Shown here: piece after piece, positions 9,409 to 19,164 of the stretch
How positions within the stretch are numbered: position 1 is the stretch's first letter
Layout: each line of letters starts with the position of its first letter
Assembly (NCBI RefSeq): GCF_001544755.2
Contig: NZ_FCOF02000002.1
Location: forward strand, 62,001 to 126,000
DNA: 64,000 nt
Direction: 5' to 3'
Origin: Caballeronia catudaia
GTDB lineage: Bacteria > Pseudomonadota > Gammaproteobacteria > Burkholderiales > Burkholderiaceae
The notes under the pieces: generated by a model
The model's database searches: none
What the model was told of the DNA's origin: nothing
What the model saw: only the letters and a program-made list of their open reading frames with translations
Translations under genes and position numbers: made by a program

Positions 9409-9975
9409 ATGAGCGACAACATCTACGCGCACGACCACAGCGTCGCGAGTGATCTTTTCGCCACCGGCGATGGCAACCTGTTCCAGCGAGTATTGCGGCT
9501 ACGCATGACAGAACACGACAACAGACCCGACGACGAGACCAGGCCTGAGGAGTCCCATCTGCAAGAGGATGATCCGGAAGCGCTGTTCGCGACGGTGCGG
9601 CCGAATATCGTGCAGTCGATCCGCGCCTTTCGCGTGCAGGAGCTCGCGGACGAAGCGAACCGCCTCGGCCAGCATTTTCTCTACGCCTATCTCGGCCAGG
9701 CGCAGAGCAAGCAGGAAGTGCTCGAGACCATCGCTACCTCGTTTCTCTTTCCCAAGCATTTCGGCAAGAACTACGACGCGCTGTACGATTCGCTCACTGA
9801 TCTCGTTCACAAGGCGGGCTCGCAGCCGGGCTTCGTGATCGTGCTCGAGCAACTGCCGATCGCGCAGAAGTTCGATAAGGAAGGCCGCGAAGTCTTGCTC
9901 GACGTCTTCCGCGATGCCGCCGAATTCTGGGGAGAGCGGAAAGTGGCGTTCCGCGTGTTCTATTCGTTCGTCTGA
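9409..9975 (+). CDS. Barstar-family ribonuclease inhibitor
   Basis: Cytoplasmic inhibitor expected to neutralise the barnase-like enzyme encoded directly upstream. It is 188 aa long; the barstar domain is the C-terminal half (about 95-188: LGQHFLYAYLGQAQSKQEV, FLFPKHFGKNYDALYDSLTDL, FVIVLEQL). The segment HFGKNYDALYDSL corresponds to the barstar helix that plugs the RNase active site. The N-terminal ~90 residues are acidic and have no recognised fold; barstar itself is only about 90 aa. I chose ATG 9409 (MSDNIYAHDH); an internal ATG (MTEHDNRPDD) is possible. Confidence 0.87.
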   Translation: MSDNIYAHDHSVASDLFATGDGNLFQRVLRLRMTEHDNRPDDETRPEESHLQEDDPEALFATVRPNIVQSIRAFRVQELADEANRLGQHFLYAYLGQAQSKQEVLETIATSFLFPKHFGKNYDALYDSLTDLVHKAGSQPGFVIVLEQLPIAQKFDKEGREVLLDVFRDAAEFWGERKVAFRVFYSFV

Positions 9976-10055
9976 GCGTCGCGCCGGTGTCGGCGCTCGC
10001 TGAGAAACAGCTCGATGGATGTGTCCATCGGGCTGTTTTCGTTTGTGGCGCGGAT

Positions 10056-10793
10056 TTACCAGCCGCCCCAGCGCGCGGCCAACGCCGCCAGCACCGCGAT
10101 CCCCGCCGTCTCGGTGCGCAGCACGCGCGGGCCGAGTCCGAGCGCGGCAAAGCGCGCATCAATGATCGCGTTTTCCTCCGCGGGAGAAAAGCCGGCCTCG
10201 GGTCCGATGAGCAGCGTGACCGCGCCGCGCGGCGGATCGGCGGGCAGGGACGCGAAGCTCACCTCGGCGCGCGGCGACAGCAGCAGGCGCAGCTCACCAT
10301 CGGCAGCGGCGGGCAGGCCGGCGAGCCATGCGTCGAGATCGCGCGGCGGCGCGACGTCGGGCACGCGGTTGCGTCCGCATTGCTCGCACGCCGCGCGCGT
10401 GAGCGCCTGCCAGTGCGCCTGACGCCGCAGCGCCCGCTCGCCCGCGAGACGCACGACGCCCCGCTCCGCGGTGATGGGTGCGATGGCGGCGACGCCGAGT
10501 TCCACCGCCTTCTCGATCAGCCAATCCATCTTGTCGCCGCCCGCGACACCTTGCGCCAGGGTCACGCGATAAGGCGGCTCGGCCTCGCGATCGCTGTGTT
10601 CGTCGAGACGCGCCGTGGCCGCGCGCTTCGCGATATCCACGAGCGCCCCACGATATTCGCCGCCTGCGCCATCGAAGAGCGTGATCGAATCGCCCGTTTG
10701 GAGGCGCAAGACGTGCACGTGGCGCACGACGTCGTCGGGAAGAGACAGGGTTTGGCCCACGCTTAGCGGGCCATCGACATGAAAACGTGGCAT
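10056..10793 (-). CDS. rsmE: 16S rRNA (uracil1498-N3)-methyltransferase
   Basis: SPOUT-class methyltransferase that modifies U1498 of 16S rRNA in assembled 30S subunits. It is 245 aa long, the normal family length. Visible features are the N-terminal PUA-like part (MPRFHVDG, VRHVHVLRLQTGD), the GDKMDWLIEKAVELGVAAIAP segment shared by the family, and the knot/SAM-binding motif TLLIGPEAGFSPAEE followed by LGPRVLRTETA. It faces the barstar gene convergently. Confidence 0.94.
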   Translation of the reverse strand: MPRFHVDGPLSVGQTLSLPDDVVRHVHVLRLQTGDSITLFDGAGGEYRGALVDIAKRAATARLDEHSDREAEPPYRVTLAQGVAGGDKMDWLIEKAVELGVAAIAPITAERGVVRLAGERALRRQAHWQALTRAACEQCGRNRVPDVAPPRDLDAWLAGLPAAADGELRLLLSPRAEVSFASLPADPPRGAVTLLIGPEAGFSPAEENAIIDARFAALGLGPRVLRTETAGIAVLAALAARWGGW

Positions 10794-10845
10794 GTGGGGT
10801 CGATCGCGGACTCGGCTGTCCGCGGATAGTGGAATTGCCTGAAAC

Positions 10846-11259
10846 TCAGCGCAGATGCCGCGCGATCGCCCAGCGATAACCGTCCGGGTCTTCGATCTGC
10901 GCGAAGCGGTCGCCCCAGAACTGATCCTGCGGCTCGATGAGCGCCTTCGCGCCTACGGCGAGCGCGTTATGAAAGATCGCGTCGACGTCGTCCACGTACA
11001 GATAGAACGACTGCGGCGCCATCTGCCCCGCGCTCTTCGGCGTGCGAGCCTGCGAGCCGTACGCACCTTCGGGCGCGAACATCACGATCAGCTGCCCGCG
11101 ATACGTCATCTCGACATGGATGACCGTGCCGTCGTCGTTCACGCTGTCGCGCACCGCGAAGCCTAGCGCCTTCTCGTAAAACGCGATGCTCACGCGCGCG
11201 TCGCGCACGGTAAGGTACGGAGTCAGCCAGGGCACGTCGGCGGGGCGGGGGTCGGTCAT
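10846..11259 (-). CDS. VOC (glyoxalase/bleomycin-resistance) family protein
   Basis: Small vicinal-oxygen-chelate protein (137 aa). It has two half-domains: WLTPYLTVRDARVSIAFYE..ALGF near the start, and FYLYVDDVDAIFHNALAVGA through DRFAQIEDPDGYRWAIA. The length and layout match the PhnB/YdcJ-like glyoxalase group, whose substrate is usually unknown. ATG 11259 is preferred because AAGGAG sits 8 bases upstream of it; a longer open frame to 11325 lacks this. No operon partner: rsmE is on the same strand 52 bases away. Confidence 0.82.
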   Translation of the reverse strand: MTDPRPADVPWLTPYLTVRDARVSIAFYEKALGFAVRDSVNDDGTVIHVEMTYRGQLIVMFAPEGAYGSQARTPKSAGQMAPQSFYLYVDDVDAIFHNALAVGAKALIEPQDQFWGDRFAQIEDPDGYRWAIARHLR

Positions 11260-11652
11260 CGAAAGCACTCCTTGAAGCCTTGCTGCACATTTGACGGACA
11301 TTTTGCCACGAAGCCGTAGGAACAATGGCCGAAGGCGTCGAGGACGGATTTCGCCGAATCAACGTCCGTCGGCGGCGCGCAGGGTCGTGTAAGGTAACGT
11401 TTTGCCGGCTTGCACATGCACGGAACATGCCCGCGCCGAACGTTCCCGGAGCGGCTGAGTGGCGGCTTTCCTGCGCGTGTCAATCGGACCGGTCTGCTAG
11501 AATGACGGCCTCCCGATCCTCGTCGTTTCTCGTCGTTCCGGTCCTGAAAACGTTGTGTGCCGCGGGTCCGGCGCCTTGCTTACGACAGTGAGTTACGACG
11601 CTCAGATTCACCACGGATCATTTCAGCTCCAGCCCGAAGCACTCGATACGAC
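11260..11652. promoter_or_regulatory. Intergenic promoter region of tkt
   Basis: About 390 bases between the VOC gene and tkt, with no convincing protein gene. A sigma70-like TAGAAT (11498-11503) lies downstream of GTGTCA (11477-11482), with a short 15-base spacer. This would give a tkt leader of about 145 bases. Nothing resembling a known riboswitch was recognised. Confidence 0.4.
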
Positions 11653-13707
11653 ATGACGATCCCGACCTCCAGCCAGACCGCCCTCATGGCCAACGCAATC
11701 CGCGCGCTCGCCATGGACGCCGTTCAACAAGCCAATTCCGGTCACCCCGGCATGCCGATGGGCATGGCCGAAATCGGCGTCGCGCTGTGGTCGCGCCATC
11801 TGAAGCACAACCCGACGAACCCGCACTGGTTCGATCGCGACCGTTTCGTTTTGTCGAACGGTCATGGTTCGATGTTGCTGTATTCGCTCCTGCATCTCAC
11901 CGGCTATGACCTGCCGTTGAGCGAACTGAAGAATTTCCGTCAACTGCATTCGAAGACGCCGGGCCATCCGGAAGTGGGCATGACGCCGGGCGTCGAGACG
12001 ACGACCGGCCCGCTCGGCCAGGGCGTCGGCAATGCGGTCGGCATGGCGCTCGCCGAAGCGCTGCTCGCCGCCGAATTCAACAAGGCCGACGCGAAGATCG
12101 TCGATCACCACACGTACGTGTTCCTTGGCGACGGCTGTCTGATGGAAGGCATCTCTCACGAAGCCTGCTCGCTGGCGGGCACGCTCAAGCTGAACAAGCT
12201 GATCGCGCTGTACGACGACAACGGCATTTCAATCGACGGCCACGTCGAGCACTGGTTCCACGACGACACGCCGAAGCGCTTCGAAGCGTACGGCTGGAAC
12301 GTGATCCGCGCGGTGGACGGCCATAGCGTCGAAGCGGTCGACGCAGCGATCGCCGCCGCGAAGAAGTCCGACAAGCCGACGCTCATCTGCTGCCGCACGG
12401 TCATCGGCAAGGGCGCGCCGACGAAGGCGGGCGGCCACGACGCGCATGGCGCGCCGCTCGGCGACAAGGAAATCGCGGCGACGCGCGCGGCCATCGGCTG
12501 GAACTACGGTCCTTTCGAGATTCCGCAGGAAGTCTATGCGGCGTGGGACGCGAAGGAACAAGGCAAGCACGTCGAAACCGAATGGAACAAGGCGTTCGAC
12601 GCGTATCGCGCGAAGTACGCGACGCAAGCCGCCGAATTTTCGCGCCGCATGAGCGGCGAGCTGCCCGCGGACTGGGCGCAAGCCGCCGCGAAGATCATCG
12701 AGGACGCGAACCAGCGCGCCGAGACCGTGGCGACGCGCAAGGCATCGCAGCAGACCATCGAGGCTCTCGCGGCCGCGCTGCCGGAACTGCTCGGCGGATC
12801 GGCGGATCTGACCGGCTCGAACCTCACCAACTGGAAGGCATCGAAGGCCGTTCGCGCGGCGGGCGACGCGGAGAACGCGAACCCGGAGCACGCGGGCATC
12901 CAGTGGGGCAATCACATCAACTACGGCGTGCGCGAGTTCGGGATGAGCGCGGCCATCAACGGCATTGCGCTGCATGGCGGCTATCGCCCGTTCGGCGGCA
13001 CGTTCCTGACGTTCTCGGACTACAGCCGCAACGCGCTGCGCGTCGCCGCGCTGATGAAGTCGCGCTCGATCTTCGTGTTCACGCACGATTCCATCGGCCT
13101 CGGTGAAGACGGCCCGACGCACCAGTCGATCGAACACGTGTCGAGCCTGCGCCTGATTCCGAATCTGCAGACGTGGCGTCCGGCGGACACCGTCGAAACG
13201 GCAGTCGCGTGGACGCATGCGATCGCGCACAACGGTCCGTCGACGCTGATCTTCAGCCGCCAGAACCTGCAGTTCTGCGCGCGCAACGACGTGCAGATCG
13301 CCAACGTCGCGAAGGGCGGCTACGTGCTGCGCGACTGGAACGACGATATCCCCGCGCGCAAGATCATCCTTATCGCGACCGGCTCGGAAGTGCAGCTCGC
13401 GATGGAAGCTGTCGATGCGCTCGCGAAGGAAGGCATCGGCGCACGCGTCGTGTCGATGCCCTGCACGAATGTCTTCGACAAACAGGACGCCGAATACCGT
13501 GAGCGCGTGCTGCCGAAGGGCGTGGCGCGCGTGGCGATCGAGGCGGGCGTGACCGATTTCTGGCGCAAGTACGTGGGGTTGGAAGGCGGCGTGGTCGGCA
13601 TCGACACGTTCGGCGAGTCGGCCCCGGCGGGCGCGCTGTTCAAGCATTTCGGCTTCACGGTGGAGCATGTTGTCGCGACGGCCAAGTCCGTCCTGTCCGC
13701 GTCGTAA
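11653..13707 (+). CDS. tkt: Transketolase
   Basis: Thiamine-diphosphate enzyme moving two-carbon units between sugar phosphates in the non-oxidative pentose-phosphate pathway (and in the Calvin cycle where present). It is 684 aa long. Conserved signatures are [13 protein letters not shown] near the start, the ThDP motif from GDGCLMEG to [12 protein letters not shown], and [16 protein letters not shown] in the pyrimidine-binding domain. ATG 11653 was chosen ([20 protein letters not shown]); the open frame extends upstream but without family similarity. gap follows 47 bases downstream, giving a tkt-gap unit common in Burkholderiaceae. Confidence 0.95.
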   Translation: MTIPTSSQTALMANAIRALAMDAVQQANSGHPGMPMGMAEIGVALWSRHLKHNPTNPHWFDRDRFVLSNGHGSMLLYSLLHLTGYDLPLSELKNFRQLHSKTPGHPEVGMTPGVETTTGPLGQGVGNAVGMALAEALLAAEFNKADAKIVDHHTYVFLGDGCLMEGISHEACSLAGTLKLNKLIALYDDNGISIDGHVEHWFHDDTPKRFEAYGWNVIRAVDGHSVEAVDAAIAAAKKSDKPTLICCRTVIGKGAPTKAGGHDAHGAPLGDKEIAATRAAIGWNYGPFEIPQEVYAAWDAKEQGKHVETEWNKAFDAYRAKYATQAAEFSRRMSGELPADWAQAAAKIIEDANQRAETVATRKASQQTIEALAAALPELLGGSADLTGSNLTNWKASKAVRAAGDAENANPEHAGIQWGNHINYGVREFGMSAAINGIALHGGYRPFGGTFLTFSDYSRNALRVAALMKSRSIFVFTHDSIGLGEDGPTHQSIEHVSSLRLIPNLQTWRPADTVETAVAWTHAIAHNGPSTLIFSRQNLQFCARNDVQIANVAKGGYVLRDWNDDIPARKIILIATGSEVQLAMEAVDALAKEGIGARVVSMPCTNVFDKQDAEYRERVLPKGVARVAIEAGVTDFWRKYVGLEGGVVGIDTFGESAPAGALFKHFGFTVEHVVATAKSVLSAS

Positions 13708-13754
13708 AATCGCGGACCGGGAAGCAGGTTTTTTTAGCCATCAGGAGATAGACC

Positions 13755-14765
13755 ATGACGATTCGCGTTGCAATCAACGGCTACGGCCGGATCGGCCGCA
13801 ACACGCTGCGCGCCTTCTACGAGAACGGCAAGAAGCATGACATCGAAATCGTCGCCATCAACGACCTCGGCGACGCCAAGACCAACGCGCACCTCACGCA
13901 GTACGACACCGCGCACGGCAAGTTCCCCGGCCAGGTGTCGGTGGACGGCGACTACCTCGTCGTCAACGGCGACAAGATTCGCGTGCTGGCGAACCGCAAC
14001 CCGGCCGAACTGCCGTGGGGCGAGCTGAAAGTCGACGTGGTGCTGGAGTGCACGGGCTTCTTCACGACGAAGGAAAAGGCGAGTGCGCACATCAAGGGCG
14101 GTGCGAAGAAGGTCATCATCTCGGCGCCGGGCGGCAAGGACGTCGATGCGACCGTCGTGTACGGCGTGAACCACAATGTGCTGAAGGCGTCGGACACGGT
14201 CATCTCGAACGCATCGTGCACGACGAACTGCCTGGCGCCGCTCGTCAAGCCGCTGAACGACAAGATCGGTCTCGTGAACGGTCTGATGACCACGATCCAC
14301 GCCTACACGAACGACCAGGTTCTGACGGACGTGTATCACGAAGACCTGCGCCGCGCGCGCTCGGCCACGCACAGCCAGATCCCGACGAAGACGGGCGCTG
14401 CATCGGCGGTCGGCCTGGTGCTGCCGGAACTGAACGGCAAGCTGGATGGCTACGCGATCCGCGTCCCGACGATCAACGTGTCGGTGGTCGATCTGTCGTT
14501 CATCGCCGCGCGCGACACGACGGTCGAAGAGATCAACAAGATTATGAAGGAAGCGTCGGAAGGCGAACTGAAGGGCGTGCTCGGCTACAACGACGCGCCG
14601 CTGGTGTCGATCGACTACAACCACAACCCGGCTTCGTCGACGTTCGATTCGACGCTCACGAAGGTCTCGGGCCGTCTCGTGAAGGTGTCGAGCTGGTACG
14701 ACAACGAGTGGGGCTTCTCGAACCGCATGCTGGATACGGCGGTGGCTCTGGCGAACGCGAAGTAA
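13755..14765 (+). CDS. gap: Glyceraldehyde-3-phosphate dehydrogenase, type I
   Basis: Oxidises and phosphorylates glyceraldehyde-3-phosphate to 1,3-bisphosphoglycerate in glycolysis (reversible). It is 336 aa long. The N-terminal [15 protein letters not shown] nucleotide-binding motif, the catalytic-Cys segment [13 protein letters not shown] and the C-terminal [15 protein letters not shown] are all intact. AGGAGA stands 7 bases before the ATG. A terminator hairpin follows the gene. Confidence 0.97.
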   Translation: MTIRVAINGYGRIGRNTLRAFYENGKKHDIEIVAINDLGDAKTNAHLTQYDTAHGKFPGQVSVDGDYLVVNGDKIRVLANRNPAELPWGELKVDVVLECTGFFTTKEKASAHIKGGAKKVIISAPGGKDVDATVVYGVNHNVLKASDTVISNASCTTNCLAPLVKPLNDKIGLVNGLMTTIHAYTNDQVLTDVYHEDLRRARSATHSQIPTKTGAASAVGLVLPELNGKLDGYAIRVPTINVSVVDLSFIAARDTTVEEINKIMKEASEGELKGVLGYNDAPLVSIDYNHNPASSTFDSTLTKVSGRLVKVSSWYDNEWGFSNRMLDTAVALANAK

Positions 14766-14785
14766 GTCTCGCACTGGCCGCAACG

Positions 14786-14819
14786 AACAAAGCCGCTCTT
14801 TCGAGCGGCTTTGTTTTTT
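14786..14819 (+). terminator. Rho-independent terminator of gap
   Basis: The arm AACAAAGCCGCTC (14786-14798), a 4-base loop and the perfect complement to 14815, followed by T residues. It ends the tkt-gap transcript before the convergent gene at 14838. Confidence 0.9.
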
Positions 14820-14837
14820 CCAGCGTTACACGAAGCG

Positions 14838-15227
14838 TTACGCGAGCTTCTCCCGCAGAAACGCCACGACGTAAGGCGTTGCCGCCGCCGCGACCGTCGA
14901 TGCCGTGGCCGGATCGAGTCCCATGCGCGCGGCGATGGATTCGGCGACGCGACCGGTGAGAATACCTTCGCCACCTTCTTCCATTGATTTCAGGAAACCA
15001 TCGCCGCGTACGAGCCCGGCTGCGAACGCGGCGAAGAAGCTCTTGCCGGGATGGTTTCCGAGCAAGCCCGCGTTTTGTTCCTCCGCGTGGGCGTGCGCTG
15101 TTTCCGCCCCGGCGCCGAGCATCTGCTGGCTGTCTTCCTGGCTGAAGCCCTGGTTGGTCAGCGCTTGCGTGGCTTGCGCGCCGTGTTCCGACGATAGAAA
15201 TTCTGAAACGAGTTGTTGCATGTCCAT
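14838..15227 (-). CDS. Conserved hypothetical protein, possibly DUF937-like
   Basis: 129-aa protein of unknown function. It has no signal peptide and no transmembrane segment. It begins with MDMQQLVSEFLSSEHG and is rich in Ala, Gln and Gly. The C-terminal segment ESIAARMGLDPATASTVAA followed by a predicted helix recalls DUF937/YidB-like proteins, but I cannot confirm this. The gene stands alone, converging with gap; the regulator gene at 15339 is on the same strand 111 bases upstream. Confidence 0.6.
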   Translation of the reverse strand: MDMQQLVSEFLSSEHGAQATQALTNQGFSQEDSQQMLGAGAETAHAHAEEQNAGLLGNHPGKSFFAAFAAGLVRGDGFLKSMEEGGEGILTGRVAESIAARMGLDPATASTVAAAATPYVVAFLREKLA

Positions 15228-15338
15228 CGACGCTGCTCCTCTTGATGTTTGGTCATTGCAGGGCAGCGCAAGCGGATAGAAATTTCCATCACGCGCGGCC
15301 CTTTCTGAGACCGGGGATGCTTCGGGAAGTGCCGGGAT

Positions 15339-16031
15339 TTATTTGTTCGGTACGGGAAAATGCACGCCCGCGCGCTGCGCCGCATTCACGATGTGGCCTT
15401 CGATCGCGCGTCCGGCCTTCTCGCCGTCGCGCGCCTTCAATGCCTCGATGATCACTGCGTGCTCGTGATACGTCGACAACACCAGTTCACGCCGATAGAA
15501 CGGCAGACGCTGGCTTTCCTTCATGATGTCGGCGCTGCCGCGCAGAATCGATTCGATCGCCGCATTTCCTGCAAGGCTCACGATGCGCATGTGGAACGCG
15601 AAGTCCAGTTGCGCAGCTTCCTCGAGCGCGGATTCCGTCAACGCGCCGTGCAGCGAATCGAGATTGTCGTCGAGCCAGTCGATATCCGAATCGCCGATCG
15701 AATGCGCCGCGAGCCGCGCGACGAATCCCTCCAGCGCGAAACGCATCTGATACGTGTCCGGCAACGACGCCTGATCCGCGAAACGCCACGGATGCGCGTT
15801 GCTCGCCTGCGCGCTGTTGACATACACGCCTTTGCCCGGCCGGATATGGAGCATGCCGAGCGCTTCGAGCGTGGAGAGCGCCTCGCGCAGCGACGCCCGG
15901 CTGATCGCCAGTTCCTCCGATAGTTGCCGCTGCGCCGGGAGCAAGCTTCCGACCGGATATACGCTGGATTCGATGCGCTCGCGAATGGTCGCGATCGCGG
16001 CGTCGGTCACGGTGTGAGGGACGTTTTTCAT
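15339..16031 (-). CDS. FadR-subfamily GntR transcriptional regulator (FCD domain)
   Basis: 230-aa regulator. The N-terminal winged-helix domain (about 8-75) contains GSLLPAQRQLSEELAISRASLREALSTLEALGML, here split in two for reading. The C-terminal FCD ligand-binding helical domain (about 85-220) has the expected Asp/His pattern (DFAFHMRIV, STYHEHAVIIEAL). It diverges from the dctA-type transporter gene. Two dyads with a GGTC-N-GACC core, the operator type used by FadR-like proteins, lie just in front of its own start and in front of the transporter gene, suggesting autoregulation and control of the dctA-alc-allA operon by a small-molecule effector. Confidence 0.88.
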   Translation of the reverse strand: MKNVPHTVTDAAIATIRERIESSVYPVGSLLPAQRQLSEELAISRASLREALSTLEALGMLHIRPGKGVYVNSAQASNAHPWRFADQASLPDTYQMRFALEGFVARLAAHSIGDSDIDWLDDNLDSLHGALTESALEEAAQLDFAFHMRIVSLAGNAAIESILRGSADIMKESQRLPFYRRELVLSTYHEHAVIIEALKARDGEKAGRAIEGHIVNAAQRAGVHFPVPNK

Positions 16032-16051
16032 AGGAAGAAAGCTGTATTGGC

Positions 16052-16062
16052 CGGTCTGACCG
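16052..16062. promoter_or_regulatory. FadR-type operator candidate at the regulator gene
   Basis: Perfect dyad CGGTC-T-GACCG, 21 bases upstream of the start codon of the GntR-type regulator gene. It has the same GGTC-N-GACC core as the site at 16200. A site this close to the start codon fits repression by its own product (inference). Confidence 0.5.
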
Positions 16063-16199
16063 CCATTGTATGCGCGTCCCGCGCGCCCGTGTGAACGGCC
16101 GTTCCACGTGCATTTCCATGCCGGCTCGAAACAGGGTAAACCGCTACCAACAGTTCCTTGACGACGCTATATCGGCTTTCTAATATTCCCCATCACAGC

Positions 16200-16214
16200 A
16201 CTGGTCCGACCAGT
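16200..16214. promoter_or_regulatory. FadR-type operator candidate upstream of dctA
   Basis: Perfect 7-1-7 dyad ACTGGTC-C-GACCAGT, 46 bases before the transporter start codon. It is essentially identical to the classic FadR recognition pattern of the GntR family. The adjacent divergent FadR-type regulator is the natural ligand. Confidence 0.6.
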
Positions 16215-16259
16215 CGGAACAGTTGCTCTGATCCTGAGACATTACACGAGGAGACGGTC

Positions 16260-17579
16260 GTGTTGAGATTTCTAAATTCGCTGTTCGGCAGGGTGATGAT
16301 CGCGCTGGTCATCGGCGTGGTGGTGGGCGCGTTGTTTCCGCATTTCGGCCAGTCGTTGCGGCCATTGGGCGATGGTTTCCTGAAGCTCATCAAGATGGTG
16401 ATCGGACCGATCGTGTTCTGCGTCGTCGTGAGCGGCATGGCGAGCGCGGGCGATCTCAAGAAGGTCGGGCGCGTCGGGCTGAAAGCCGTGATCTACTTCG
16501 AGATCATGACCACGCTCGCGCTCGTCATCGGCGCGATTCTCGCGTGGGTCACGCGCCCGGGCGTCGGGATGAACATCGATCTGCATACGCTCAATGCCGC
16601 GTCGCTCAGCACATACACGGAGCACGCGAAGAGCCTGAAGGACACCGCCGGCTTCCTGCTGAAGATCATCCCCGACACCGCGATCGATGCCTTCGCGAAA
16701 GGCGACATCCTCCAGGTGCTCGTGTTCGCGATCCTGTTCGGCGCGGCGCTTTCGATGGTCGGCGAGAAGGCGCAGCGCGTCACGGTCTTCATCGAAGAGC
16801 TGTCGAACGTGTTCTTCCGCATCATGGCGTTCATCATCAAGCTCGCGCCGCTCGGCGTGCTCGGCGCGATCGCGTTCACGACGGGGCAGTACGGCGTGGC
16901 GTCGCTCAAGCAACTGGGTCTGCTCGTGATCGTGTTCTACGCGAGCTGTTTCCTGTTCGTGTTCGTCGTGCTCGCGGTCGTGATGCGGCTCGCAGGCTTC
17001 TCGATCTTCAAGCTCGTGCGCTATCTGCGCGAGGAGCTGTCGATCGTGCTCGGCACGGCTTCGTCGGACGCCGTGCTGCCGCAGATCATGCGCAAGCTCG
17101 AATGGATGGGCGTGAAGGATTCGACCGTCGGTCTCGTGATTCCGACTGGCTACTCGTTCAATCTCGACGGCTTCTCGATCTATCTCACGCTCGCCGTGAT
17201 CTTCATCGCGCAGGCGACCAACACGCCTTTGTCGATGCATGACCTGATCGTCGTCGTGCTCGTCTCGCTCGTGACGTCGAAGGGCGCGCACGGCATTCCC
17301 GGCTCGGCGATCGTCATTCTCGCCGCGACGCTCTCGGCCATTCCCGCGATTCCCGTGCTCGGCCTCGTGCTGATCCTGCCGGTCGACTGGTTCGTCGGCA
17401 TCGCGCGGGCCGTGACCAATCTGATCGGCAACTGCGTGGCGACGGTGGTCGTCGCCGTCTGGGAGAACGACATCGACCGGGCGCGCGCCGAGCGCGTGCT
17501 CGACCAGGACGCCGATTACCGCTTCGTGCCCGCCGCGCCGGAGCCCGCGCAGGGCCACGAGCACGCGCACGCAATCTGA
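16260..17579 (+). CDS. dctA: DctA-type dicarboxylate/cation symporter (DAACS family)
   Basis: Inner-membrane sodium- or proton-coupled symporter of the glutamate/C4-dicarboxylate family; 439 aa with about eight hydrophobic segments and re-entrant loops. Visible family motifs are FLKLIKMVIGPIVFC in TM2, the Ser-rich hairpin LGTASSDAVLPQIM and TGYSFNLDGFSIYLT in TM7. The start GTG 16260 is supported by GAGGAG 6 bases upstream; the ATG-less extension back to 16158 has no support. First gene of dctA-alc-allA. The context makes a purine-derived substrate (such as allantoate or ureidoglycolate) or ordinary dicarboxylates both possible; the sequence does not decide. Confidence 0.88.
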   Translation: MLRFLNSLFGRVMIALVIGVVVGALFPHFGQSLRPLGDGFLKLIKMVIGPIVFCVVVSGMASAGDLKKVGRVGLKAVIYFEIMTTLALVIGAILAWVTRPGVGMNIDLHTLNAASLSTYTEHAKSLKDTAGFLLKIIPDTAIDAFAKGDILQVLVFAILFGAALSMVGEKAQRVTVFIEELSNVFFRIMAFIIKLAPLGVLGAIAFTTGQYGVASLKQLGLLVIVFYASCFLFVFVVLAVVMRLAGFSIFKLVRYLREELSIVLGTASSDAVLPQIMRKLEWMGVKDSTVGLVIPTGYSFNLDGFSIYLTLAVIFIAQATNTPLSMHDLIVVVLVSLVTSKGAHGIPGSAIVILAATLSAIPAIPVLGLVLILPVDWFVGIARAVTNLIGNCVATVVVAVWENDIDRARAERVLDQDADYRFVPAAPEPAQGHEHAHAI

Positions 17580-17609
17580 TAACCCATCAATCACCGAGAG
17601 ACACGCAAA

Positions 17610-18620
17610 ATGGCCAACCCGATCCTCGACGCAGACGCTCCCGCTTTCGCACGCCGCTACATGAACCTCGCGGACCCGCGGCTCGGCGCGCAGGCGCTTT
17701 TCGCCACCGATGAATTCTTCGCGCCGAAAGACCGCATGCTCGAGCCGCAGCCCGCGGTGTTCATTCCCGGCAAGTACGACGAGCACGGCAAGTGGATGGA
17801 TGGCTGGGAGACGCGCCGCAAGCGCACGACCGGCTACGATTTCTGCATCGTCAAGCTGGCGCGCGCGGGCGTGATTCACGGCATCGACATCGACACGAGT
17901 CACTTCACCGGCAACTTTCCGCCGGCGGCGTCCATCGACGCGTGCTACAGCGAGAGCGCCAATCCGCAGGACGATGGCGACTGGCGCGAAATCGTGCCGT
18001 CGACGACCTTGCAGGGCAATCATCACCACTATCTCGACATCAGCGATACGCGCGCCTACACGCATCTGCGCGTGAACATCTATCCGGATGGCGGCATCGC
18101 GCGGCTGCGCGTCTACGGTCAGCCGAAGACGGATTTCTCGCGCCTCGAACGCGGCACGCTGCTCGATCTCGCGGCGATCGAAAACGGCGCGTATCTCGTC
18201 GCGGCGAACAATCAGCACTTCGGCCCTGCATCGCAAATGCTGATGCCCGGACGCGGCGTGAACATGGGCGACGGCTGGGAAACGCGTCGGCGCCGCGAGC
18301 CGGGCAACGACTGGGCGATCGTCGCGCTGGCCAATCCCGGCGTGATTCGCGCGATCGAAGTCGACACCGCGCACTTCAAGGGCAACTATCCCGACCGCTG
18401 CTCGCTGCAAGCGGCGCGCGTCGAGGGCGGCACGGACGAATCGCTCGTCACGCAGGCGATGTTCTGGCCCGTCCTGCTCGACGAACAGAAGCTCTCGATG
18501 GACAACGTGCATCGCTTCGAGAAGGAGATCGCCGCGCTCGGCCCCGTGACGCACGTGCGCTTCAACATCTATCCGGATGGCGGCGTATCGCGGTTGCGCA
18601 TCTTCGGGGAGATCGAATGA
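17610..18620 (+). CDS. alc: Allantoicase
   Basis: Hydrolyses allantoate to ureidoglycolate and urea in purine catabolism. It is 336 aa long and built of two homologous jelly-roll repeats of about 160 residues. The repeats can be seen as [13 protein letters not shown] ... [17 protein letters not shown] and [14 protein letters not shown] ... [17 protein letters not shown], each ending with FNIYPDGG(V/I)(S/A)RLR. The gene follows the transporter by 30 bases, and its stop codon overlaps the start of allA (ATGA), so translation is coupled. Confidence 0.94.
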   Translation: MANPILDADAPAFARRYMNLADPRLGAQALFATDEFFAPKDRMLEPQPAVFIPGKYDEHGKWMDGWETRRKRTTGYDFCIVKLARAGVIHGIDIDTSHFTGNFPPAASIDACYSESANPQDDGDWREIVPSTTLQGNHHHYLDISDTRAYTHLRVNIYPDGGIARLRVYGQPKTDFSRLERGTLLDLAAIENGAYLVAANNQHFGPASQMLMPGRGVNMGDGWETRRRREPGNDWAIVALANPGVIRAIEVDTAHFKGNYPDRCSLQAARVEGGTDESLVTQAMFWPVLLDEQKLSMDNVHRFEKEIAALGPVTHVRFNIYPDGGVSRLRIFGEIE

Positions 18621-19138
18621 ACACGCGAATGAAATCGCTCACGCTCGAACCGCTCACGCGCGAGGCCTTCGCCCCGTTCGGCGATGTCATCGAACTCGAG
18701 GGTGCGCGCCATTTTCCGATCAACGCGGGCACGACAGAACGCTTTCACGATCTCGCGAACGTGGATGTCGGCGTCGAGAGCGGCGGGCGACCGCTCATCA
18801 ACGTGTTTCGCGGACAGCCGCGCGCGCAGCCGGTCGTGATCTCGATGATGGAGCGGCATCCGCTCGGCAGCCAGGCATTCGTGCCGCTGGGCGACGTGCG
18901 CTATCTCGTGGTCGTCGCGCCTGCGGGCGAGTTCGATGCGGCCGGCATGCGAGCTTTCTACGCGCGCGGCTGGCAAGGTGTGAACTATGCGCGCGGCGTG
19001 TGGCATCACCCGCTCATCGTGCTCGACGCGCCGGGCGATTTCATTGTCGTCGATCGCGGCGGCGATCTGCCGAATTGCGACGAGATCGACTTGCCCGAGC
19101 GCTACACGCTGAGCGCGCCGTCGGTGGTTGCGGCATAG
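18617..19138 (+). CDS. allA: Ureidoglycolate lyase
   Basis: Splits ureidoglycolate into glyoxylate and urea, the step after allantoicase. The protein has 173 aa with a cupin-like fold. Motifs are [14 protein letters not shown] at the start, the NVFRGQPR strand, [15 protein letters not shown], and [23 protein letters not shown], the metal- or substrate-site region. Last gene of the regulated dctA-alc-allA unit; a hexanucleotide repeat and a hairpin follow it. Confidence 0.93.
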   Translation: MNTRMKSLTLEPLTREAFAPFGDVIELEGARHFPINAGTTERFHDLANVDVGVESGGRPLINVFRGQPRAQPVVISMMERHPLGSQAFVPLGDVRYLVVVAPAGEFDAAGMRAFYARGWQGVNYARGVWHHPLIVLDAPGDFIVVDRGGDLPNCDEIDLPERYTLSAPSVVAA

Positions 19139-19164
19139 CTGTATCGAAATGCGACTGCGAGTCG

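Noticed and set aside
16272-18554. 760-codon minus-strand open frame across dctA and alc
   Set aside because: Shadow frame of GC-rich codon usage. The plus-strand genes have clear families; the antisense product is Arg/His/Asp-rich without any motif.
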